Below, one piece after another: positions 21,484 through 28,441 of a DNA stretch of 37,278 nt. Positions within the stretch are counted from its first letter, which is position 1; every line of letters begins with the position of its first letter. A program made the position numbers and the translations under genes. The notes under the pieces were generated by a model. It was not told the origin of the DNA. It searched no databases and was given only the letters and a program-made list of their open reading frames with translations. Origin of the DNA: a virus; IMG/VR virus record IMGVR_UViG_3300046460_000419, positions 1-37,278 of that record; one strand, 5' to 3'.

Positions 21484-21963
21484 ATGACCACCTACTACGG
21501 CTCCAAGGTCGGCAGCGTCATCAACAGCCTGCAATCGACCCCGCTCGTCGCCCAGGCCCACAAGGGCGGCCAGCAGTACATCCTGGTTCGCGACACAATC
21601 GAGCTGGTGACCGCCTTCGCCCAGAACGATCTCATCAGCCTGGGCAAGCTGCATTCGGACAGCGTCATCGACCCGATCGCCAGCGTCATCTGGTTCGATG
21701 ACCTGGGCACGTCGATCACGATGGACGTCGGCTCGGCCGCCACCGAGAACGCGCTGGTGGCCGCCCAGGACGTCGCCACCGCCGCCGGCTCGTGCAGCGT
21801 GCTGAAGAGCGTCGATGTCGCCAACTACTGCAAGCCCCTCTGGGAAATCCTGGGGCTGGCCAGCGATCCGGGCGGCTTCATCGAGCTGTTCGCCAAGCTG
21901 GAAGGCGGCGACCCCGGCACCGGCACGGTGTCGTGGCAGATCGTCGGCCGCCGGCTCGGCTAA
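21484..21963 (+). CDS. Capsid cement/decoration protein candidate
   Basis: A 159-residue, beta-rich, weakly charged protein starting MTTYYGSKVGSVINSLQSTPLV. It contains ISLGKLHSDSVIDPIASVIWFDDLG and a C-terminal GGFIELFAKLEGGDPGTGTVSWQIVGRRLG. In BPP-1-like phages the gene after the major capsid encodes a cement protein (Bbp16 family) that locks capsomers. Position, size and strand-rich pattern fit that role here, although I cannot confirm sequence homology. It stands alone between two hairpins (21395-21418 and 22012-22080), so its expression level is probably set separately. Confidence 0.6.
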   Translation: MTTYYGSKVGSVINSLQSTPLVAQAHKGGQQYILVRDTIELVTAFAQNDLISLGKLHSDSVIDPIASVIWFDDLGTSITMDVGSAATENALVAAQDVATAAGSCSVLKSVDVANYCKPLWEILGLASDPGGFIELFAKLEGGDPGTGTVSWQIVGRRLG

Positions 21964-22011
21964 GGCTTCGGCCGCCGCCCGCGCTGCGCAACATCGCAAG
22001 CGGCGGCTGAT

Positions 22012-22046
22012 CACCCCTCGCCCCGGCCTAAGGCCCGGCGAGGGTG
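22012..22046 (+). terminator. Hairpin 1 after cement-like gene
   Basis: CACCCCTCGCC (22012-22022) pairs with GGCGAGGGTG (22037-22046) with a single bulged C, and the loop contains a further GGCCT/AGGCC pairing. No T tract follows; it is stacked directly against the stronger hairpin at 22049-22080, and together they form a compact double stem. Confidence 0.5.
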
Positions 22047-22048
22047 CG

Positions 22049-22080
22049 CGGGGCGGGCGGTCTTCCAGGCGCCCGCCCCG
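22049..22080 (+). terminator. Strong terminator-like hairpin before tail tubular A gene
   Basis: CGGGGCGGGCG (22049-22059) and CGCCCGCCCCG (22070-22080) form a perfect 11-bp G+C stem with a 10-base loop, followed by TTTGCATT. Probably a partial Rho-independent terminator that separates the abundant head genes from the lower-copy tail genes. Confidence 0.7.
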
Positions 22081-22101
22081 TTTGCATTCTGGGACCCCAT
22101 C

Positions 22102-22713
22102 ATGACCCTGACCGCCAAGCACGAAGCTCTCAATCAGGCGATGGCCCATCTGGGCGAGCCGCCGTTCGACGCGATCGACACCGACCCGCCCGGCGCGCGC
22201 CTGCAGAAGGTGCTGGCCCAGCTAGACGGCCGGGCGGGTGTCGAGCAGTGGGTGCTGGCCCGCCGGCCCTGGGCGTGCGCCATGCGCTACGCCACCCTCT
22301 CGCCCTCGGACGCCCTGACGCCGCCGTGGCGCTTCAAGTACGCCTTCGTGCTCCCGACCACGTGCGTGAGCCTGTGGATGGTGGACGGAAACCCGGCCTA
22401 TCACCAGGGCACGGCGACCGTCAGCGCGACCATGCGCAAGGTCATCTACTCCGACGAGGCCAGCCTGAACGTCGCCTATGTCGAGCAGCTGGACTATGAG
22501 GCCTATACGCCTGACCTGTTGGGCGTGATCGCCTGGGAACTGGCGGCGCGGACGGCGGGGCCTTTGCAGAACAAGACCGAGGGTGTGGTCATGCGCCTGC
22601 AGAAGAAAGCCCGCGACGCCCTGATCGAGGCCCAGAGCGGCGAGTTCGGCGCGTTCGTCGATGACGACGCCTTCGTCAGCGGTTTCGCCGAGCTGAGGTT
22701 GTCGGCTGGCTAG
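22102..22713 (+). CDS. Tail tubular protein A (gatekeeper), T7 Gp11 type
   Basis: A 203-residue protein starting MTLTAKHEALNQAMAHLGEPPFDAIDTDPPGARL, the typical opening of podophage tail tubular A proteins. VEQWVLARRPWACAMRYATLSP and PPWRFKYAFVLPTTCVSLW follow, then a C-terminal helical segment (LLGVIAWELAARTAGPLQNKTEGVVMRLQKKARDAL). It forms the ring that links the portal to tail tubular B. Size is close to T7 Gp11 (196). It starts 22 bases after the strong hairpin. Confidence 0.85.
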   Translation: MTLTAKHEALNQAMAHLGEPPFDAIDTDPPGARLQKVLAQLDGRAGVEQWVLARRPWACAMRYATLSPSDALTPPWRFKYAFVLPTTCVSLWMVDGNPAYHQGTATVSATMRKVIYSDEASLNVAYVEQLDYEAYTPDLLGVIAWELAARTAGPLQNKTEGVVMRLQKKARDALIEAQSGEFGAFVDDDAFVSGFAELRLSAG

Positions 22714-22731
22714 GCTTATCCACGCCTCGCG
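22714..22731 (+). repeat. 18-bp element GCTTATCCACGCCTCGCG, copy 1
   Basis: The exact 18-mer GCTTATCCACGCCTCGCG occurs here, directly after the tail tubular A stop, and again at 33691-33708. TTATCCACG differs from the DnaA box TTATCCACA at one base. The first eight bases match the 22-bp pair at 14065 and 28413. All four copies are in plus-strand gaps just before a gene. Confidence 0.6.
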
Positions 22732-22752
22732 AGCGCGCGCGATGCTGCTGGC

Positions 22753-24948
22753 ATGGAATTCACCGGCTATCTGAACAACTTCACCTCGGGCGAGCTGGGG
22801 CCTGACGTCTGGGAGCGCAGCGACCTGGCGCAGTATGCGACCGGTTGCGCCGAGGCCTTCAACTTCCTGGGCTTGCCGACCGGCCCCAACGCCTCGCGCG
22901 GTGGCTTGCTGGATGTCGGCTCGCCCAAGGCCCAGGACAAGGCGCGCCGGTCCTTTCCGTGGTTGCGTGGCGACGGCGAGGGACTGGTTCTGGAGTTCGG
23001 CGACCTCTACGCCCGCGTCTGGACGGCGCGCGGCGCGAAGGTGTTGAACGGCGGGACCCACGTCGAGTTCGCCCAGCCCTATTCCGAGGCCGACCTGGCG
23101 AGCCTGCGTCTGCATCAGATCGGCGATATCGGCCTGGTGACCTCGGCCAGCGGTCTCCTGTTCATCGTCATCAAGCGCCTGTCGGATATCAGCTGGACCG
23201 CCGGCACCTATGACCTGCGCGACGGCCCCTGGCTGGCCGAGAACAGCGACGAGACCAAGACCTTGGCCATGACCTTGGCGGGCAGCACCTGGACCGCTAC
23301 GGCCAGCGCCGCGATGTTCACGGCGGCCCATGTCGGCGCGACCTTCCGCATCCGCCCGCCCGGCGGCTTTCCCGGCTACAGGAGTTGGGCGCCGAACACC
23401 GCCAGCACGGCGGGCGACCTGTGGATCAGCGCCGGCCGGGTCTATGAGAACATCACGGGCGCGACGACAGGCAACACGCCGCCGGCGCATGATCGCGGCG
23501 AGGTCAGCGACGGCGGGGTCAGCTGGGCTTTCCGGCATGACGGGGCCGGGATCTTCAAGATCACCGGCTATAGCAGCTCGACCGTTGTCACCGGCGAGGC
23601 CGTTACCGAACTGCCGCTGGCATCGGGCGACGTCACCTCGAACTGGTCTGAGGTCGCGCTGTCGGCGGCCAAGGGCTGGCCGACCGCCCTGGCGGCCGTG
23701 CGCGAGGAACGCCTGGTCCTGGCGGCTTCGACACCGACCGCGCCCGACACCATCTATCTGTCGCAGACCGCCGGCTTCGACGCCAATGGCGCGAGCTTCA
23801 AGCCCGGCCTGGGCACCGGCGAGGTGGCCGATGACGACGCGGTGCGCGTTGGGGTCGGCGACAAGCGCGCCCGCGTGGTGTGGCTGGTGGACGCCATCAA
23901 CCTGATCGCCGGGACCACGGACGGCGAATACGTCGTCAGCGGCGAGACGGTGGAAGATCCGTTGACCCCGGCCGGGTCCAAGCCGCGGCGGATCTCGGGC
24001 CATGGGTCGTCGGACGTGCCGCCGGTCGTGGTGCAGGGACCGCCCGTTCTGCTGCTGCACGTGGCGCGCGGCGGCACCACCCTGCGCGAGCTGCAGCTGT
24101 CGGGCGGGGTGATCGAGCCGCAAGGCCGGGACCTGTCGATCCTGGCCCAGCACGTGTTCGGCCTGGGCGTGAAGGAAATGGCCTGGTGTCGCCCCGACAA
24201 CCACCTGTGGCTTCGCCTGGCCGATGACAGCCTGGCCTGCCTGACCTACCATTTCGAGCACGGGGTGCTGGGCGTGCGTCGCCAGCCGATCGCCGGGGGC
24301 TGGAAGGTTGAAGGTCTGTGCGCCTCGCCCGACCCGGACGGCCGCGACCGGCTGCACGTGGCGGGCTATCGCACCAAGGGCGGTTCGCCCCAGCGCGCCA
24401 ACTTCGTCCTGGCCACCCGCGAGGCCGGCGTATGGGCCGACTGCGCTCAGCAATATAGCGGGGCGGCGACGACGACGATCACGGGCTTGTCGCGGCTGGC
24501 GGGCGAGGCCGTGGCGGTGATCGCCGACGGCGCGCGGGTCTCGGGTCTGACGGTCAGCGGCGGCGGATCTCTGAACCTGCCCAACCCGGCCGAAGAGGTG
24601 ACGGTGGGTCTGCCGATGCTGCGTCGGCTGAAATCCTTGCCGCTGGATCCGGACCGCAGCGGCGGGATGACGGGCAAGAAGACCCTGCCGACCCACGCCT
24701 GGGTGAGCTTTCGGTGCGTCGAGGCCCAGGTGTACGCCCAGCCCGAAGACGATCCGGACGAAACCACCATCTACAGCGAGACGATCAGCAGCACCCGGCC
24801 GAGCGACCTGGTCCCGGTCGTGCGTCGCAAGCGCGAGAAGGTGGCGCTCAACACCAACGCTGACCGCGACATCCGCATCGTGGCCGAGACGTCGGAACCC
24901 TTCGACCTGATCATCGACGCCTTCCGCTATGTGGTCGAGGCTCAGTGA
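22753..24948 (+). CDS. Tail tubular protein B (nozzle), T7 Gp12 type
   Basis: A 731-residue beta-rich protein that begins MEFTGYLNNFTSGELGPDVWERSDLAQYATGCAEAFNFLGLPTGPNASRGG. This is the diagnostic start of podophage tail tubular B (N-F-x-x-GE-x-SP/GP, one copy of the R-x-D-L-x-x-Y pattern, and the R-G-G segment). Later come NNFxxGE-like beta modules and WTAGTYDLRDGPWL near residue 155. It builds the tail nozzle beneath tail tubular A and anchors the fibres. Size is near T7 Gp12 (794). The start has only a weak ribosome site. The stop overlaps the next start (TGATG). Confidence 0.9.
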   Translation: MEFTGYLNNFTSGELGPDVWERSDLAQYATGCAEAFNFLGLPTGPNASRGGLLDVGSPKAQDKARRSFPWLRGDGEGLVLEFGDLYARVWTARGAKVLNGGTHVEFAQPYSEADLASLRLHQIGDIGLVTSASGLLFIVIKRLSDISWTAGTYDLRDGPWLAENSDETKTLAMTLAGSTWTATASAAMFTAAHVGATFRIRPPGGFPGYRSWAPNTASTAGDLWISAGRVYENITGATTGNTPPAHDRGEVSDGGVSWAFRHDGAGIFKITGYSSSTVVTGEAVTELPLASGDVTSNWSEVALSAAKGWPTALAAVREERLVLAASTPTAPDTIYLSQTAGFDANGASFKPGLGTGEVADDDAVRVGVGDKRARVVWLVDAINLIAGTTDGEYVVSGETVEDPLTPAGSKPRRISGHGSSDVPPVVVQGPPVLLLHVARGGTTLRELQLSGGVIEPQGRDLSILAQHVFGLGVKEMAWCRPDNHLWLRLADDSLACLTYHFEHGVLGVRRQPIAGGWKVEGLCASPDPDGRDRLHVAGYRTKGGSPQRANFVLATREAGVWADCAQQYSGAATTTITGLSRLAGEAVAVIADGARVSGLTVSGGGSLNLPNPAEEVTVGLPMLRRLKSLPLDPDRSGGMTGKKTLPTHAWVSFRCVEAQVYAQPEDDPDETTIYSETISSTRPSDLVPVVRRKREKVALNTNADRDIRIVAETSEPFDLIIDAFRYVVEAQ

Positions 24949-25400
24949 TGTCAGGGGTCGAGGATCTGAACGGCTATTCGTATCTCGGCCGCACGATGGC
25001 TTTGTTCCCCTATCGTGCTGGCGACGAGAACAGGTTCAAGGCGCGGGGCGACTTCGCGAAAGCCTTCGCCGCCGAGGGGCGTTTGCCGGACGGTTTGAAG
25101 TGGACCCTCAAAGAGGGTGCGACCGTTTGGGCGGTTGGTGGTTTCGAGCCCCTGGGCGATGGCCAGTGGGGCGCCTGGGCTTACGCAGCCGATATGCCGC
25201 CCCGCGCCTGGGTCACGGGGGCACGGATGGCGCGGGGCGCGCTGCTCTGGATGTTCAAAACTTTCAGGCCGACGAGGGTGGCCGCCGAGGCCGCGCCGTT
25301 TCCCGCCGCCCGTCGACTGCTGGCCCGCATCGGAATGCGGCAGCTGGGCGGCGTCTCGTCCGACCTTTTCGCCATGACCTCTTCCTCGGGGCTGTCCTGA
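24948..25400 (+). CDS. Gp13-like GNAT-fold virion protein
   Basis: A 150-residue protein in the slot of T7 Gp13. It resembles the GNAT acetyltransferase-like Gp13 family: GATVWAVGGFEPLGDGQWGAWAYAADMPPRAW corresponds to the substrate strands and the end AAPFPAARRLLARIGMRQLG resembles the last GNAT motif. The pyrophosphate-binding signature (R/Q-x-x-G-x-G/A) is not evident, so acetyltransferase activity may be lost and a structural or assembly role kept. ATG at 24948 overlaps the upstream stop; the GTG one codon earlier is less likely. TGATG overlap with the next gene. Confidence 0.65.
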   Translation: MSGVEDLNGYSYLGRTMALFPYRAGDENRFKARGDFAKAFAAEGRLPDGLKWTLKEGATVWAVGGFEPLGDGQWGAWAYAADMPPRAWVTGARMARGALLWMFKTFRPTRVAAEAAPFPAARRLLARIGMRQLGGVSSDLFAMTSSSGLS

Positions 25401-25846
25401 TGCTGCAATTCCTGATCCCGATCGCCGCCGCCGGCCTGGGGGCGCTAGGCAAGATCTCGGCCGGCAAGGCTGAGAAGAAGGCCGCCTATGCCCGCGCCCA
25501 ACGCCTTGAAGAGGGCTCGCGCCAGCGCCTGCAGGAAACCGGCCTGCAGGCGTCAATCGACAGCGAGGAAGCCGATCGTCTGATGGGGACGGCCGCCGTC
25601 CATGCGGCGGCCGGCGGGGGCGGCGGGCTGCGCGGCTCGGCCCTGGACGTGCTCGGCGACCTCGAGCGCCAGAGCCTGGCCCGCACGCGCAACACGATCT
25701 ATCGCGGAACGAGCGAGGCGCGCGCCATGATCCAGGACGCCGCCGCCTCGCGCACCGAGGGCAAGAGCGCCTTGCGGTCCAGCCTGATTTCGGCCGCCGG
25801 CACGCTGCTGGGCGGCTTTGGCCAAGCTTATGCGGCGAGGGGCTGA
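25400..25846 (+). CDS. Internal virion protein B-like (T7 Gp14 type)
   Basis: A 148-residue protein starting MLQFLIPIAAAGLGALGKISAGKAEKKAAYARAQ. It has one N-terminal hydrophobic segment (residues about 3-17), a long charged helix or coiled coil (about 20-60) and a glycine-rich C-terminus (SLISAAGTLLGGFGQAYAARG). This is the usual design of Gp14-type ejection proteins, which pass through the tail and form an outer-membrane pore for DNA entry. Position between the Gp13-like and giant internal proteins supports it. TGATG start overlap; the next gene begins two bases after its stop. Confidence 0.7.
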   Translation: MLQFLIPIAAAGLGALGKISAGKAEKKAAYARAQRLEEGSRQRLQETGLQASIDSEEADRLMGTAAVHAAAGGGGGLRGSALDVLGDLERQSLARTRNTIYRGTSEARAMIQDAAASRTEGKSALRSSLISAAGTLLGGFGQAYAARG

Positions 25847-25848
25847 CC

Positions 25849-28410
25849 ATGGCGAGACTTCCCACCGTCCTCGACCAAGGCTCGACGCGCGGCGCGACGC
25901 CGTCGACCAACGTCGCCCGTCCGGTCACCGGCGCGCTGCAGGATCTCGCCCAAGGGATCAGCACGGTCGGCAAGGCCCTTGAGGTCGTCGACGACAAGCA
26001 GGCCAAGAAGATCCTGCTGGCCGAGCAGGCGACGTTCGAGCCGACCCTGGCCGAGAGCGCCGCGCGCTATGACGGCCGCCAGAGCGGGTTCGCAGCCCAG
26101 GCCACGGAGGCGTTCGACCAGCACTTCAAGGGGGTGATGGAGCGCGAGGACATCCCCGGCGGGGTGCGCCTGGCCTTGCGACGTCAGGTGGACGCCTACA
26201 AGGCCGACGTCGGCGGGCGCGCGATCGGCATCGAGAGCGAGAAGCGCGCGGGCGTCATCGCCGGCCAGGAACAGGTCAAGCAAGCCCAGGCCGTCGGCGC
26301 CGGGTTCGCGGTGTTCCAGAAGAACTATGGCGAGGCGTATCAGTCGCTGTACGACAACTACGACGGCAGCGAACGCAACCTGGTCACCGGCGCGGAGCGG
26401 ACTTTCGAGGCCGCCCGCCAGGCCGCCCTGGAAGCTACGCCCGAGGCTCAGCGCCCCGCGCTCGAAATCCGGCTCGCCGCCCAGCGCCCGCAGATCCTGG
26501 CCCAGGCCATGGAGGCCCAGGATCAGGGCCACACCGCCTATGTGGCCTCGAAGGTCAAGGAAACCGGCGAAGCGACGCTGAACAGCGTGCTGACCAACCC
26601 GGCGGGCTACGCCATGGCGGCGGGCAATGCCGAGGATCTGGCGGCCGGTTTGCCCGCCCGCCTGCGCAAGCCCTTCCTGGATGAGTATCAAGGCCGCCTG
26701 GCCAGCGCCCGCGTCGAGGGCTTGATGTTCCGGGGCGACCTGAACGGGGCCAAGGCCGAGCTGGACAGCGGCAAGTACGACAAGATCCTGCCGCCCCAGC
26801 GCAAGGAAGCGTTGATCGGCGAGGTACAGGCCAGGTCCGCGAAACAGGCCTCGGACATGCTCGAGGCTTTTCGCTATGGCGGCGACGTCGATCCGGGCGC
26901 GCTGCGCGCCGCCGTGGCGGCCAGTGGCGACGCCGGGCTGAAGGCCCACGCCGAATACGCCATCGCCGTCGGCGCGGGCGAGGCTGGGGCCTTGGAGAGC
27001 TTGGCCGGCGGCAAGAAGAGCGCCGGTTTCCAGTCGGCCGTGAATTTCGTCATCGACAAGAACGAGGGCGGCGACGCCCTGGTCGTTGACGACAATGGGC
27101 GCGGGCCGTCGCGCTTCGGGATCAATCAGGGCGCCAACCCCGATCTGAATGTCACCACGCTGACGCGCGGCCAGGCTGTCGGCCGGTACCGTCGCTACTG
27201 GAATTCGATCGGCGGCGAACGTCTGCCCGACGCGCTGGCGCTGGTGGCCTTCGACGCCGCCGTCAACCAGGGCGAGGGTACGGCCAAACAGATGCTGGCC
27301 CAGAGCGGCGGCGATGTCGGCCAGCTGCTAGCCCTGCGCGAAGCGGCGTATCGCGACCTGGCCAAGGAACCGGGCCAGGCCAAGAACCTGAAGGGTTGGC
27401 TGGCGCGTCTGGACAAGGTGCGCGGTGAGGCGGCGCGCCTGCAGGCGTTCGCCAATGTCGAGGACGGGCTGTCCAGCGATCCGATCAAGTTCGCGCTGGG
27501 CGGCCCCACGCGGTCGGCCCTGGCGGCCGTCCCGCCCTTGCCTGATCAGATCGAGGGCGCGGGCTTCGCCACCGCCTTGCGCGGTCGCCTGCAGGTCGGT
27601 CAGACCATGAACCGCACCTATCGCGCGCCGCTGCGACTGCTGACCAATGCCGAGGCGACCTTCTACGGCGACATGATCGCCCGCGACCCCGTCAAGGCGG
27701 TGGACTTCGCCGAGACGTCCCTGGCGGCCGTGGGGCCTCAGGCAACGCGCGGCCTGCTGTCGGAGATCGGCCAGAAGGGCGATGTGGGCACCACGCTGCA
27801 CCTGGCCCAGCTGGCGGCTTCCGGTCTCGACACCTTCGCGCGCCAGGCCGCCAAGGGGCTGGCCTTGAAGGGGGGCGGCCAGAAGCTGGAAAAGCCACAA
27901 GCCGATGAGATCACCGCCGAGGTCAAGCGGGTCGAAACCGTCTTCCATGGCCAGCCTGAATTGCGCGCCGCCGTGGCCCAGACCGCCGAGGGCGCCATGC
28001 TGGCCGACCGTCTGAGCGGCGTGGAGAAGACGGCGGAAGCCTATGTCAATTCGGCGCTGGGCGCGACGGCGCGGGGCGGCCGGCGCTTCGGCGGCGTGGT
28101 GGACCTGAACCACGGCAAGACCGTCATTCCGCCGTGGCTGGACGCCGGCTATGCCGATGACGCGCTGGAGATCATGGCGCGCTACTGGGACAGCACCGGC
28201 ACGGGGCCGGTCTATACGAACGGCAAGCCCATCCCGGCGCGGGCGATGAGCCAGCTGCAGCTGCAGCTGACGCCCTCGGGTCGTTACCGCATGCTAGACC
28301 GCCAGGGCGCGGCGATGGTCGATAAGCGCGGCAAGGTCTTCGACTTCGACTGGGACGACGCCAAGAGCGGACTGCGCGCCCAGCTGGGCGGCAAGGTGGT
28401 GGTCCAATGA
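25849..28410 (+). CDS. Internal virion protein with GH108 muramidase domain
   Basis: An 853-residue, largely helical protein that should be ejected with the DNA. Residues about 1-390 are long coiled-coil-like helices. Residues about 395-525 match the glycoside hydrolase 108 fold: NFVIDKNEGGDALVVDDNGRGPSRFGIN with catalytic Glu E406, then LTRGQAVGRYRRYWNSIGGERLPDALALVAFDAAVNQGEGTAKQ. GH108 enzymes cut the muramic acid-glucosamine bond of peptidoglycan. The remainder is again helical with a terminal beta segment (YRMLDRQGAAMVD). T7 keeps its wall hydrolase in Gp16; here it lies in a different internal protein, so the local wall opening at infection is probably done by this gene product. It starts two bases after the Gp14-like stop. 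Confidence 0.82.
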   Translation: MARLPTVLDQGSTRGATPSTNVARPVTGALQDLAQGISTVGKALEVVDDKQAKKILLAEQATFEPTLAESAARYDGRQSGFAAQATEAFDQHFKGVMEREDIPGGVRLALRRQVDAYKADVGGRAIGIESEKRAGVIAGQEQVKQAQAVGAGFAVFQKNYGEAYQSLYDNYDGSERNLVTGAERTFEAARQAALEATPEAQRPALEIRLAAQRPQILAQAMEAQDQGHTAYVASKVKETGEATLNSVLTNPAGYAMAAGNAEDLAAGLPARLRKPFLDEYQGRLASARVEGLMFRGDLNGAKAELDSGKYDKILPPQRKEALIGEVQARSAKQASDMLEAFRYGGDVDPGALRAAVAASGDAGLKAHAEYAIAVGAGEAGALESLAGGKKSAGFQSAVNFVIDKNEGGDALVVDDNGRGPSRFGINQGANPDLNVTTLTRGQAVGRYRRYWNSIGGERLPDALALVAFDAAVNQGEGTAKQMLAQSGGDVGQLLALREAAYRDLAKEPGQAKNLKGWLARLDKVRGEAARLQAFANVEDGLSSDPIKFALGGPTRSALAAVPPLPDQIEGAGFATALRGRLQVGQTMNRTYRAPLRLLTNAEATFYGDMIARDPVKAVDFAETSLAAVGPQATRGLLSEIGQKGDVGTTLHLAQLAASGLDTFARQAAKGLALKGGGQKLEKPQADEITAEVKRVETVFHGQPELRAAVAQTAEGAMLADRLSGVEKTAEAYVNSALGATARGGRRFGGVVDLNHGKTVIPPWLDAGYADDALEIMARYWDSTGTGPVYTNGKPIPARAMSQLQLQLTPSGRYRMLDRQGAAMVDKRGKVFDFDWDDAKSGLRAQLGGKVVVQ

Positions 28411-28412
28411 CC

Positions 28413-28434
28413 GCTTATCCTCGAAAAGAGGGGC
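28413..28434 (+). repeat. 22-bp element, copy 2 (upstream of ParB-like ejection gene)
   Basis: Identical over 22 bases to 14065-14086 (GCTTATCCTCG then AAAAGAGGGGC), placed two bases after one stop and seven bases before the next start in a 31-base gap. Its GAGGGGC end also lies where the ribosome site of the 28442 gene should be. See the first copy for possible roles. Confidence 0.6.
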
Positions 28435-28441
28435 GCTGAAG

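Noticed and set aside
20263-22149. 628-residue minus-strand frame across capsid, cement and hairpin gaps
   Set aside because: It runs through hairpin-rich gaps and opposite two virion genes without any domain; open only because of high G+C.
22222-24696. 824-residue minus-strand frame opposite the tail tubular genes
   Set aside because: Length alone is impressive, but it mirrors tail tubular A and B and has shadow composition.
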